Source of the DNA: Trichomonas vaginalis G3
Lineage: Eukaryota; Parabasalia; Trichomonadida; Trichomonadidae
Assembly: GCF_026262505.1 (NCBI RefSeq)
Contig: NC_067205.1
Coordinates: forward strand, 24,461,585 to 24,525,584
DNA length: 64,000 nt
Reading direction: 5' to 3'
This document shows, piece after piece, positions 20,767 to 30,992 of the stretch. The first letter of the stretch is position 1, and every line of letters starts with the position of its first letter. The notes beneath the pieces were generated by a model. The model was not told the DNA's origin. It saw nothing but the letters and a program-made list of their open reading frames with translations, and did no database searches. The position numbers and the translations under genes were made by a program.

Positions 20767-21210
20767 TTAATATAATGCTGAGCATAATATATAAAATTAA
20801 AATATCTATAATTATTTTCTATATCACACTTTTCATTACACTTTGAAAAGTCTTCTCAAACTCTATTTTTAATTATTTTTTAGATATATCTCAAGTGTGA
20901 TTATTCAAAAACTCATATAGACTATATTTATTTTTTTGATTCAAAAAATTATATGAGAATCTCAAATTAACTTTCAAATTTTTTATTTTAAAAACATATT
21001 AATAATCATATTTTAAGATACTTTTTCGCCCAAAAAATAATCGTACTTCCTCGACGATTAATAGGCTCTCAATTTCTATCATTGACACTACTTAGCATGC
21101 AACAGTTTAGTTACTTTTTTCGTTTTCTAAAAGAACCTTAAAAGTGCAAAAAAGGGCCTGCCAATTTTGAATGCAAAAGAATTGATTCTTTTTATCTTCC
21201 AAATTATTGG

Positions 21211-21216
21211 AATCGA
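21211..21216 (+). repeat. Target-site duplication AATCGA (left)
   Basis: AATCGA directly before the Polinton tip AGTAGTAGGG; the same six bases follow the other tip at 41445-41450. Six-base duplications are the Polinton rule. Confidence 0.95.
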
Positions 21217-21410
21217 AGTAGTAGGGTATGAAGGGTTTAGTGACTTTTTTTGTAATCGTAAGAATTCACACAATATTGACCGATTTTGTAAGTAATTTTC
21301 ATACAATCGATAAAATAAATGTATGATTCTTACGCTTTTTATTCTTACGTTTTGAAATAAATCATAATTTAAAAATTCATGTCTTACATTTTAAAATAAT
21401 TTAATTTTTT
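21217..21410 (+). repeat. Polinton copy 1 left terminal inverted repeat
   Basis: Matches the reverse complement of 41251-41444 almost perfectly (one length difference in a T-run near the tip). It ends just before the first gene, whose start-proximal T-rich stretch overlaps the inner edge. Confidence 0.95.
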
Positions 21411-21424
21411 TTATTTTGGAAGAA

Positions 21425-22530
21425 ATGAGCGTCAAAACTAACAACGTTAAAAAATTAGGATTCACAAACGAGGAAATAAAGGATATATTAGAGGAGGCGG
21501 GTTATGAAGTTGATAAATATTATTTAAGAAATTGTAAAAAATTTGCCGAGTTATTAAATGATTTAGATTATGATGGAAAAATGAATAAAGATGATGTTAT
21601 AAATTTCTTATATCCCACATCTGAAGAAGAAAAACCTAAAGAACCTGATGTTTTCCCTGAATATTATGAAGAACGGATTAAAGATGATGAATACAATGAA
21701 ATTGAAAGACTGAAAAAAATAAGAGATGAAATAGATGAAAAATTAAGGAACTAAGAGAAGTTGAAAAATATAATGAAAATGAAGTAGAGGGTTTAATGAA
21801 TATCCCAGCTTCAGAATCAGAAGTTCAGAAATCTCATGAAGAAAGATATAAAAATTATGTCTCAGAATCAACACAAAATTTATTAGATGGTGAAATAGAC
21901 GAAACACTTTCAGAAGAAGGTACTAAATTTATACGTAAACATAAGTTACAATTTATTGATAATGAAGAATACCCTTGTATCTTATTTTCACCCCCTCTCG
22001 ATTCTGAGAAATTCAAAAAAGCTCTTAAAAACGTGACATATGCAACTAATACGATTAAGAAAGAAGATCATGATATTTACACAAATTATTATTTAAATAA
22101 ATGCACAGGTGTTGATAAAGTTTTTGATTTATTAGATAAAATATCAAAAGAAACCATTGGAACCTATAAAATTTTATGTGATTGTGGTTTCATTATTGAA
22201 GATACTAATAATGTTTCATATGAAAGAACAGCACCGAAGGAAGATGAAGTTGAAAGGTCTATACCATTCGTTATTAAGAATATAAAAGATATGAAAACGT
22301 ATAAGCATTATATTTATTCATTTATTTCAGAAAAAATGGAAGCAACCCATAAAACATCTTCTCATCATTTTATAGCTATTCATACATTCCTTTTCAAAGT
22401 TGTGAAATTAAATAAGACAGGAATTAGATTTAATGTATCAGGGTACGCATTCTTGAGTAAATTAAAATGTATTCGTCACGTCGCAGATGATAAAAATTTA
22501 TGTGTTCTTAATTCATTTTATGGGCTTTAA
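21425..22530 (+). pseudogene. Polinton terminal gene, unknown (copy 1)
   Basis: Homologue of the intact 369-residue gene of copy 2 (48691-49800); here it is broken, about one break. The first 100 residues are acidic with a short stretch like an EF-hand loop (LNDLDYDGKMNKDD), followed by a Glu/Lys-rich linker and a globular C-terminal part (from about residue 140) with a conserved CDCGF and a YKHYIYSF segment. I do not recognise the fold. It is the first gene after the left repeat and points toward the polymerase. Confidence 0.7.
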
Positions 22531-22579
22531 AAAATAAACTTTATTTTTATTTATTTTTTAATTTTTTATTCTTACATAA

Positions 22580-25500
22580 ATGAACAAAAACGGAACAGCT
22601 AAAATGAATGATAATCAAATTAGAGCAGAAGGTAGAAGGTTATTTAAACGCTTCTATAAAATTCCTGATGGTGTTAATCCTAAAACTCGTAGAAGCTATT
22701 TAAATGAAGCAATAGATGCATATGAAGGGTTTGACATTTCATCAGAAAGTGAGAGATTAGCGAGAATGTTAAATGTTAATATTGATTTCTATTATTGTGA
22801 TCCTCAACCAGAAGACGTGGACATTAACAAGGTAGACTTTCCATTAGTGGAATCAATAATGATAGATCCAGAATTTGAAACAGTAAATATTTTATTAACA
22901 CAGAGTCCATGTGGAAAACTTCACGCTGACAGAATAACAGACGTTGAAGCACTCACCGGCTATAAAGTTTGTCCATATTGTAAAGAAGAAGTTTATTCTA
23001 TCCGTGATGATCCAGAAAGGAAAAACCAAAGAAGATTTTTAAAGCATTGTGAGAAATGTAAAGAAAATAATGGGAGATTAATTCAAGACGTTCAGTTGCA
23101 AAAGACACAGCAACCATATGCACCACATATTACGAAACAGAAGATATATCAGTGGTTATTAGCTCACAATTTGCAGAAATATTATAAACCGACAAGATAT
23201 TATATTACTTTTGACTTTGAAACATTAGAGACTAAAGAAGAATTACAACTTTCTGAGTGTGCAACTTTGAACGCTTACTTAAAACCATTCATGGTATCAT
23301 CAACGGTTAAATTAAACGATAAAACATATACGAGGAATTTTTGCTTAACTTCGAGTGATTCTTTTATTTCTGATTGGATTGAGTTTTTATTTTCAACCTG
23401 TTCATTAGTTGCTAAATCAAATATTGAACAATATGAAGAATTATTGAAGTCGCAAACGGCGGGGACTTTGTCCCATACATTAAATGAAAAACAGAAGGAA
23501 GCATTTAAAGAACTTCTAGATGAGGAATTCAATAAAGTGAATATCATAGGTTTTAATTCGGGAAAGTTTGATTTAAATTTAATTCTTCGTGATTTAAACA
23601 CTGCAAAATGGAAAATAAAATCAATGCTGGGTTCTTCTTCTCAATTTAAGCAAATCATTGTAAAGAAAACAAACGCTCCATATGAATTGAGATTTATTGA
23701 CATCAGAAATTATATAGCGGGTGGGACATTAGACCAATTCACTCAAGATTTCGGAAACAATAAATCACGTGTTAAATCCTTTTTCCCTTATCAATTTATC
23801 ACATGGAGGAATTACGAAGAAGAATTATATAAAGTGGAACCATTCACTCAAGATTCATTTTATTCGGCATTAACTCAAGAAACTATATCAGATAGTGATT
23901 ATCAAATATATCTCAATGATGCTAAAAACTTTAAGAATAGATTAGAATATTTTATTCATTATTGCAATAAAGATGTTGAAATTATGATTGACCCAATCGA
24001 TAAAATTATTGAAGAAACATTTGTTTATAAAATTGATATGCTTCATAATCTTTCTTTATCATCGAATGCTTCAATGATTCGTTACGCTTTAGCATATAAA
24101 GACTTTAATCCTAATGAAAAATATCCTGAGGAAGAGATAGGATCAAGTTTTGAATTAACGAAAAAGTATTGGAAATATAAAATTGTATCATATAAGAAAC
24201 AAGATGAAAAAGCAGAAAGGGATACTAAAAATAATGTTTCAATGGATGATTTTCAATACTATCACGATTTAATCCTTTCATCTAAATGCAAAATGTGTGG
24301 TAAAGCGTTTACATATGCAAATAAACCAACATTGGATAGAATAGATAATGAAAAACCACATACCAAAGAAAATTGTCAGTTAATGTGTTGTTATTGCAAT
24401 GTCGTAAAATCAAATAAAGATGAAGATGTTCAACGTTGAAGAATCAATTTAAGAAATTATGCATTAAAAAATAATTTACCAATGACTTTAGATTCAGTTG
24501 AAGCTTATCACATTCTCCGTAATGGAATTACTGGTGGTTTATCAAATGTTCAACATAGAGTAAATCTTAAAGGAATCACGCACATTAATAAACTTTCATA
24601 TAGTCCAGAAGCTAAAACTGTATCAAATGAGGACACTACCAACATTATGACTCATTTCGTTGGTGTTGATTTTAATTCATTATATCCTTCATCATTTTCA
24701 TCTAATCCTCATGATTTCATTCAATATACTGACCATAAAATGTATATGCCGGGAAGATTGAATGGTGTTATCATTTGTGATACAGCAACAAAGAAAGCAA
24801 AAGCACTGGGAATAATTAAGAAGAAAAATACTTTATTCGTGGCTGAAGTAAAGGGTCACATTGATGAAAAATACATTAATGATTACATAAACTTTTTACC
24901 GATAATAAGAAACTTAGATATTATCACAGATGAAAAAACAATTGGCAGTTTTATGTATAATTACATGAAATCAAACAATCTACCAGTTGACCAGAAACAG
25001 AGGAAATTAACTCAGTTAGCATCAACATACAACCAATATCAACCATTTTCTTCTTATTATCTTTGGTATCTAATCGACAGATTTCATTTTATCATCGATG
25101 ATATTCAATCAATTTTAACATTTACTAAAAACACTTGCTTTAATGAATTTGCGAATGAATTTATGAACGAAAGACAAAAGGCTGAATTAGAAGGAAATAA
25201 AGGAAAAAGTTTATTTTGCAAGATTTCGCTTAATGGATCATATGGTTACGATGCAATGAATACACAAAATTACGCAAAGACTAAAATAATGAATGCACAG
25301 AAGGCACGCGTTGCATGTATGTCAAATAAGTTTAAAAACATAAGAGAAATAGGTGAAGATACATATCAAGTGATGCTTAAAGATAGATTTTATAGATGTG
25401 ATACATGTTTACAAGAGGCATTCTTCACTTTAGATAACGCAAAATACTGGTATTTAGTTTTCATTTATGATTTTATGTATAAATGCATGGATGTTAATCG

Positions 25501-26047
25501 TTTTCATTTCATTGAAGGTGATACTGATTCATCTTATTGGGCAATCGCTGGCGACCCAAATCTTCCTAACACTCAAGCATTTCAAGCAATTGTTACCGAT
25601 AAACAATTTTATGATAAAAACATTTTCAAATTCGCACCATTTGATTTCTTCTGTTTTGATGAGAAATTTAAACCTAAATTAAAGAATAAAGCTGAAGAAA
25701 AAGCACATGAGAAGAAGTTATTGGGTTTAGCAATTGAGAAACAAGGTGATAACATGGTTGCTTTATGCCCTAAGTGTTATACATCATTCAACGGTTCAAT
25801 TGATGGAAGTAATTTTAAAAAGATTGCACAAAAAATGAAAGGTGTTAGTTTACGACAAAATAAGCAATTAACACCTAAAAATTATTTGGATATAATAAAT
25901 GATAAAGTTATTTTCGATGGTCAGAATATTAATTTACAACTTAAAAACGGGTCAATGACTCGCTTAACAATCGGTAAGACTGCATTAACAGGAGCACACA
26001 CTAAGGCTGTATGTTGTGAAAATGGATGTTGTATGCCATTTATTTAA
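22580..26047 (+). pseudogene. Polinton protein-primed DNA polymerase B (copy 1)
   Basis: Type B DNA polymerase of the protein-primed kind that replicates Polintons. In order: a Cys-pair zinc-finger-like segment (CPYCKEE...HCEKC, nt about 22970-23060), exonuclease motif DFETLE (about 23210), exonuclease-II-like NSGKFDLN (about 23560), an HNH-like insert (24284-24435), palm motif A DFNSLYPS (about 24668), motif B KISLNGSYGY (about 25220) and motif C GDTDSSYW (about 25520), then a Cys-rich tail. The gene is otherwise complete but broken (about one break). The ATG at 22580 follows a T-rich leader ending CATAA, shared with other genes of the element. The integrase follows in the same direction. 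Confidence 0.9.
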
Positions 26048-26075
26048 TACAATTTAAAATTTTATTTTTAATAAA

Positions 26076-26170
26076 ATGCCACAGAAGAGACAAAAGGAAC
26101 CGTTAATGATGCGATTCAATATGTAAATAATGGTTTTGATACTATTATTCAAAGAGGTGGGCACCCTTAA
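26076..26170 (+). other. Short conserved block before integrase, unknown
   Basis: About 95 bp that are nearly identical in both Polinton copies (second at about 53371-53467). It starts with a small ATG-led frame (MPQKRQKEP) and overlaps another open stretch ending GGHP. It could be a tiny gene or a remnant of one; too short to call. Confidence 0.3.
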
Positions 26171-26194
26171 AACATTTATTTTATTTTTATATAA

Positions 26195-27713
26195 ATGGAT
26201 AACGCAGATTTAAAAAATTTAATTTATGATTTAGTACTTAATCAAAATTTTCTTAATTATTATGAATTAAAATCATATCTCCAAAAACATAATAACAATA
26301 TAACGGGTGATGATATGGATTATTATTATCCATATTATAAAAATGAAATTTTGAAATATCATGATAAAATAATTTCTAAAATTAAAGACAAAATTAAAAA
26401 TAATGAATATACAAAGGGAAAAACTAAATCACAACTTAAACAGTTGAAAGATTTCAAAAATAAAGTATTAACAGAAGAAGATATTGATGAATTATATAAA
26501 TTATATAATCCTGAGCCGCAAAAACCAAAGGAACAAAAACAAAAGGTGCAAAACGCCCAGGTCCTTCAGACCATAAATGAAGCACAAGCTTTAATTTATG
26601 ATTCATTAGTTAAATCATATTCAGCCCGACTTTTAAATGAAGATCAACTTTTGGAATTCATCCTTCAACATAAACTCGAAGCGGGAAAGTATATCAAACC
26701 TTTATATACAGCATATTTAAAACAAATGAATAGAATACATCCAGAATTAATGAAGGGAGGAATGAAATCCAAAATCAAAGCAGATAAAATTAAACCACTT
26801 ACAACACCAAAACCTCCAACGACAGTACCTCCTCCTCCTTCAGTTAATCCTTCATCATTCACTTTATTATATCCATTTCAAACATTTAAGAAGCAAAAAG
26901 ATTTTAAAAAGGATTTCAAGATATTAAATAAACCAATTGACCCGAAAATTCAACCATTAAAGGAAAAATTTAGTCGACCTTCATTTGCTCCATATCCATA
27001 TTCATACGAAATTGATCATCTGGAATATTCAAAAGGAAACGTTACTTATTTATTTGCCATTAACATTAACACTAGATATTTATATTGCATTCCGGTGAAA
27101 GGGAAAACAGAACAGGAAACAAGAAGAGCTATTCAATACTTACTAGATCATGAAAGAGTAGATAATATCAGGGGTGATGGTGATAAAGGATTTCAGGCAG
27201 CTATGACTCATTATTTCCCACAAATTAATTTTTACTTTTCATCCTCTCCATATACGTTTCATAATAAAATAGTTGATGCGGTAATGAGAACTCTTAGAGA
27301 TGCGTTAGGGGTTAACGGTCAGATATACTGGGATGGAAATCATGACTCCATCATACAGCAGTTAGTATATTATTACAATAATACATGGCATAGAACTATA
27401 AACATGAAACCAGTGGAAATGAAAAATGATATTTCAAAAGAATGGGAATATATTAGAAAGCAAATGGAAAGGTTAAATGATGTTAAACGTGAACAAATTA
27501 ATTCAGGGCTCATGAATTTTAAACAAGGGGATAAATTTTTTTCATCTCGATTATGGAAAAACTGATAAATCAATGACAAAAAGAAGACGAAGATTTGACA
27601 CAATAGCTGAATTTGTTAGATATATTAACGGCAATGCATTAGTTGAAGTTGACAATAAATTAATAGAAATTCCGATTTATTTTATTACTCCATTATATTT
27701 AAATAATATTTAA
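26195..27713 (+). pseudogene. Polinton integrase (copy 1)
   Basis: Retroviral-type (rve/DDE) integrase that inserts the element. The N-terminal 190 residues are helical and Lys-rich with a coiled coil, followed by a Pro-rich linker (TPKPPTTVPPPPS, about residue 210). The RNase-H-fold core begins near SFAPYPYSYEID and includes YLFAININTRYLY, GDGDKGFQA and the block NKIVDAVMRTLRD. The C-terminal part is basic with the small barrel-like segment seen in copy 2. Broken (about one break near its end region); copy 2 (53492-55039) looks whole. Confidence 0.85.
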
Positions 27714-27733
27714 TTTTTTTTATTTTGTAAGAA

Positions 27734-28054
27734 ATGAGTGACAACGAAGCATCCAAGAGTCCTGATTCAATTAAGATTCAGAGCCCAGACGATGAATATA
27801 AAAAGAAACTAAACGGAATTAAATCAAAAATATGCTATTACAAAAAGAAGCTGCAATGCGGTGGGGTTGATGCCCATAAAACTAAAGTAATTGAAAACGA
27901 TAAAGAGAGGAAAGAAATAATCGAAAAATTAGAAACTTACCGTTCAATCCTTAAACTGAGTGAAGCAAAAATAAAAGAATTTAATAGAATAAATAAATTG
28001 ATTGGAAGAGATGAATTTAATAAAGATGAATTTTTAAACTCTATCCAAATTTAA
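27734..28054 (+). CDS. Small coiled-coil Polinton protein (copy 1)
   Basis: 106 residues, highly charged. A Ser/Asp-rich start (MSDNEASKSPDS) is followed by two coiled-coil helices around a CGG turn. It is intact in both copies (other at 55060-55380), implying function until recently. It follows the integrase by 20 bp in the same direction, with a T-rich leader before the ATG. No family recognised; a DNA-binding or scaffold role would be a guess. Confidence 0.6.
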   Translation: MSDNEASKSPDSIKIQSPDDEYKKKLNGIKSKICYYKKKLQCGGVDAHKTKVIENDKERKEIIEKLETYRSILKLSEAKIKEFNRINKLIGRDEFNKDEFLNSIQI

Positions 28055-28057
28055 TTT

Positions 28058-28243
28058 TTATTCCTCTTCGACAGCGTCTCGAAGAGACGCCGAACCCTTC
28101 TGGGTTCTTCTTTCCATCATTACTGCATAACCGCATCTTCTCGGTTTTCGTGGTTTGTTGTTTTTAATTCGTTCTTGCATTATTTTTATCATTTCCTCCC
28201 TTGTTATGGTTCGTGGTAAATTTTGAGCTTGCGGGGTATCCAT
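28058..28243 (-). CDS. Small basic Polinton protein (copy 1)
   Basis: 61 residues starting MDTPQAQNLPRTITREEMIK, basic in the middle (RKPRRCGYAVMMERR). It converges on the coiled-coil gene with a 3-bp gap. Its counterpart in copy 2 is 54 residues (55377-55541); the C-termini differ because a double-hairpin insert (28074-28107) supplies the last residues here. The start has the usual leader (ATATAAATG preceded by T-rich DNA). Function unknown. Confidence 0.5.
   Translation of the reverse strand: MDTPQAQNLPRTITREEMIKIMQERIKNNKPRKPRRCGYAVMMERRTQKGSASLRDAVEEE
28074..28107. repeat. Double-hairpin mini-insert in a small gene
   Basis: Two adjacent hairpins: GCGTCTC-GAA-GAGACGC (28074-28090) and GAACCC-TTCT-GGGTTC (28092-28107). 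Copy 2 lacks about 28 bp of this at the matching place (near 55400), so it is an insertion in copy 1. Confidence 0.85.
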
Positions 28244-28298
28244 TTATATAAAAATAAAATTTTGTTATCAGTTATTTTATCGTTAATGGTTTTTAGGT

Positions 28299-28408
28299 TA
28301 TTCAATAATTAATTATTTTGAAGAACTGAAGGTGTCACTACGTCACCATGTCACCAGGTTAATTAACTTCTCTTAAAATTACTGACAACATGACATTTTG
28401 ACATCACA
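28299..28408 (+). repeat. GTCAC-rich repeat R, left of helicase (copy 1)
   Basis: Contains ATAATTAATTATT, then GTGTCAC/GTCACC/GTCACC units, GGTTAATTAACTTC, and TGACAACATGACATTTTGAC. The same unit lies inverted at 30855-30992, so the helicase gene is bracketed by an inverted repeat; copy 2 has six such units. Confidence 0.9.
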
Positions 28409-28453
28409 GCGGGATTAATGCAAAAATAAATTCCAATCATACTTTATACTGCA

Positions 28454-28481
28454 AGACCTTCAGGTCTCGCCGCTTAGCGGC
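28454..28481. repeat. Double-hairpin mini-insert at helicase gene end
   Basis: AGACCT-TC-AGGTCT (28454-28467) and GCCGC-TTA-GCGGC (28469-28481), absent at the matching site of copy 2 (near 56041). It lies across the 3' end of the helicase gene and changes its last few codons. Confidence 0.85.
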
Positions 28482-30784
28482 TCATTTACAGGTATTTCAT
28501 CATCGGTAAATGAATCCTCATTATCGTTTGGTTCAACCTGTTTATATAATCCTTTCATTTCTTCTTTCAAAACATAACACCATGTTTGTTTACCATCTAT
28601 TCTTCTCTGTTTCCTATCACATTTATCCTTAATGCTCATTTGGAAATTCTTGTCTTTCATGTCTGATGGTTTGCAGCATAGAGCATTTTTACACGTCATA
28701 CCTGCACACAATTCATCATAATGTGTATTTATCCATACATCTAAAGGATTTGTTGATAATTCTATTAAATCTTGTTTGGCTTCAGTCATCGGAATGATTC
28801 GTACATTAAATGATGAAAGGTCATATTGCATAAAATACGTCAGTAAATTATCATAAAATTCCTTAGTGCATGAATCCATTAAATTCTTGAAGTAATCAAA
28901 TTGACCCTTGAATTTACCATTAACTCTTAAAACTACGTATCTTCTGTCTCCAACTTCAATTTTGACAGGGTATATGTTATTAGTTACCAAAATGAAATTG
29001 GCAACATTCTGAGCAGTTCTTCTGGGTTGATTCTTTTCATTAATTCTAATCTCATTATCCGTAATAATTGATTTCAAAGCGTTGAAGTTTGCGAGTCTGT
29101 CTTCACCTACATTCTTGAGTTCATTAAGTACAAGAAACATTTTATTTTCAACTACTGAGTTGAAATTACCCGTTAGCTCACCTATTTCAGTAATGTTTTT
29201 ACATGAATAACCGGCGAGAAGTTCAGAAATAATATCTGTAAATCTGTTTTTACCTGTTCCCTGAAGTCCTTTCAAAATAATTGCTGTTTCATTCTTGATT
29301 CCAGGATGTTGAATCATTGATGCAATCCAGCCGAGAAGGTATTTATACACTTCATCGTTATTATCACAAATGGCTTCTTTAATGAAATTCATAAACATCT
29401 CAATTTTTGAGTAATCAGGCTTTTCGAGAACGTTGTATTTATAACCTTGAAACGTTGAGAAAACATCTGGAGAATCAGATTTAAAGCAAACACCCTTAAC
29501 GGTTAATGAGGATAATTGATTTAGTAGTACGTCCCATGCTGTTATGGTTTTACCTTCTTCTTTAAATAATTTAATCATTTTGAGTGACTCTTTCATGTTT
29601 GATTGAAGAACGAATGATATTTGATTCATTTTGTCGTGGATATTATAGTCCTTTTGAATGAAATATTTATTTCCACAATCTACAAAACGGATTACACGTG
29701 ATAAATCCTCAATTACTTCAGAACTGTTTTTATACTGATGATTTTCAGCCTTGCGTCTAATATCTGTTATCAAAAACGAGTCATCAAGTTTTATATCAAA
29801 TGTTATTTTTGGCTTACGTAATAAAGGTAAAACGTATTCATCATAATATTCCTTTTGATATAGTTTTAGAATCTTCACTAAAACAAATGGAGAAGTCATT
29901 AAATGAGCATATCTACTACGTGCTTTTTCAAAATTACTTTTTGCATTTTCAGTTAAATTGCAGAAGTTATAAACGTTATCGTATGCTTCATTAATTAAAT
30001 GATTAGGTAACGAATTAATTGCTTGAAACAGTGTGAATAATGTAACTTCTTTTTCTAAATTCATGTTTCCACCGTCATTATGTACTTCAAAATCACTGAT
30101 GCCATCAACTATGCTCTGGGCAAGTTTATCGTCAATGTTTACATCTTTGTTTTCATTCATGATAGTCTTTATTTCTTCGTTCTTCTGTTCAACTCTTACC
30201 TTAATATTCAAATCATTTAATATATCATTCACTGTTCTGGTTAATGTTGAATCGTAACTTCCACGAATGAATGAGTATGTATTGATTGGTTCTGTTGCAT
30301 TCTTGCGAACTCTTGAATCAGCCATAACTACTAAAGAACGCTTTGAATCATCCATAGAAGTCATTATGTCAATATCATAATCATTGCAGGAATAGCATTT
30401 AATCATTCTGTTCGAAACTGAATAGAAGAAATTAGTGTTGCAATAAATGTGAAGACCTCCTGAAGCGGTTTTAACGATAACATCTTTATCCGAAAGTTTT
30501 GATAAAATATCTTTTCTAACTGTTTCTTTAAGTTCATCATTGTATGATTTATTGATATCAACATCTATAATCGTTAAATTTGAAATTTTATTTACTAATA
30601 AAGCCATACCAGTTTTCCTTCCTCTTCCTCCATCATGTTTGAGATAGTTATGTAAATCAATCTTGTTTTCACCAATTCTTTCGTTGAGGGTTTTAGTTTC
30701 TGCCACAACTAATTCCTCAGCTAATGAATCAATGATATTTTCATCAGAAATGATAAAGTTGCTGTTGTTGTTTGTTGCTGTCAT
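28460..30784 (-). CDS. Primase-SF3 helicase of Polinton (copy 1)
   Basis: 774 residues, looks whole. The N-terminal part resembles an archaeo-eukaryotic-type primase: IIDVDIN at about 72-78 and SGGLHIYCN at about 108-116, with a small zinc-like CYSCN. The C-terminal half is a superfamily 3 helicase: Walker A GLQGTGKNR near residue 505, Walker B-like KMFLVLNELKN, then an Asn sensor in FILVTNN. Such D5-like primase-helicases drive replication in virophages and large DNA viruses. The start has the shared leader (CCTATATAAATG). Repeat R flanks it on both sides in inverted orientation. The tail ends in an acidic, Asp/Glu-rich segment. Confidence 0.85.
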   Translation of the reverse strand: MTATNNNSNFIISDENIIDSLAEELVVAETKTLNERIGENKIDLHNYLKHDGGRGRKTGMALLVNKISNLTIIDVDINKSYNDELKETVRKDILSKLSDKDVIVKTASGGLHIYCNTNFFYSVSNRMIKCYSCNDYDIDIMTSMDDSKRSLVVMADSRVRKNATEPINTYSFIRGSYDSTLTRTVNDILNDLNIKVRVEQKNEEIKTIMNENKDVNIDDKLAQSIVDGISDFEVHNDGGNMNLEKEVTLFTLFQAINSLPNHLINEAYDNVYNFCNLTENAKSNFEKARSRYAHLMTSPFVLVKILKLYQKEYYDEYVLPLLRKPKITFDIKLDDSFLITDIRRKAENHQYKNSSEVIEDLSRVIRFVDCGNKYFIQKDYNIHDKMNQISFVLQSNMKESLKMIKLFKEEGKTITAWDVLLNQLSSLTVKGVCFKSDSPDVFSTFQGYKYNVLEKPDYSKIEMFMNFIKEAICDNNDEVYKYLLGWIASMIQHPGIKNETAIILKGLQGTGKNRFTDIISELLAGYSCKNITEIGELTGNFNSVVENKMFLVLNELKNVGEDRLANFNALKSIITDNEIRINEKNQPRRTAQNVANFILVTNNIYPVKIEVGDRRYVVLRVNGKFKGQFDYFKNLMDSCTKEFYDNLLTYFMQYDLSSFNVRIIPMTEAKQDLIELSTNPLDVWINTHYDELCAGMTCKNALCCKPSDMKDKNFQMSIKDKCDRKQRRIDGKQTWCYVLKEEMKGLYKQVEPNDNEDSFTDDEIPVNEPLSGET

Positions 30785-30854
30785 TTATATAGGAATAAAA
30801 AAATAAAAATAATTTTAAAACTAACTTTATTTTTGGACTGCATCAAATTTCCCG

Positions 30855-30992
30855 GACTGTTGTCAAAATGTCATGTTGCCATCATTTTTAAAGAAGTTAA
30901 TTAACCTGGTGACATGGTGACGTGGTGACACCTTCAGTTCTTCAAAAATAATTAATTATTGAATAACCTAAAAACCATAAACGATAAAATTT
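30855..30992 (-). repeat. GTCAC-rich repeat R, right of helicase (copy 1)
   Basis: Inverted counterpart of 28299-28408, sharing the GTGAC cluster, TTAATTAACC and AATAATTAATTATTGAA. It lies upstream of the helicase start, so it might act as promoter or replication site as well as a recombination site. Confidence 0.9.

Larger units (their letters stand above)
18865..21216. mobile_element. Foldback element / nested hairpin cluster
   Basis: An outer, decayed inverted repeat pairs roughly 18865-19320 with 21080-21200; the clearest match is GTTGCATGCTAAGTAGTGTC at 19297 against its complement near 21085. Inside it sits a nearly perfect inverted repeat (19551-19831 with 20487-20766), and inside that a 655-bp core made almost wholly of adjacent hairpins. 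There is no gene. The structure fits a non-autonomous foldback DNA element that has grown by duplicating hairpins. Polinton copy 1 is inserted at its right edge (target AATCGA), and sequence resembling the edge in inverted form resumes at 41451. Confidence 0.6.

Noticed and set aside
21440-21600. Functional EF-hand calcium protein
   Set aside because: Only one loop-like DYDGKMNKDD stretch without the full 12-residue loop spacing or a paired hand.
23275-23601. 108-residue minus-strand frame across the polymerase
   Set aside because: Antisense shadow of a conserved exonuclease region.
24284-24435. Intein or group I intron with HNH endonuclease in the polymerase
   Set aside because: The motif is short and lies in the coding frame without splice-junction motifs (no N-terminal Cys/Ser block, no HN/C end).
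26158-26171. GGTGGGCACCCTTAA as a tip of the TTAA-flanked family
   Set aside because: Present in both Polintons at the same place with no partner tip or duplication; chance resemblance.
26195-27713. LTR retrotransposon, because of the retroviral-type integrase
   Set aside because: No reverse transcriptase, no LTRs; the gene sits among Polinton genes between Polinton terminal repeats.
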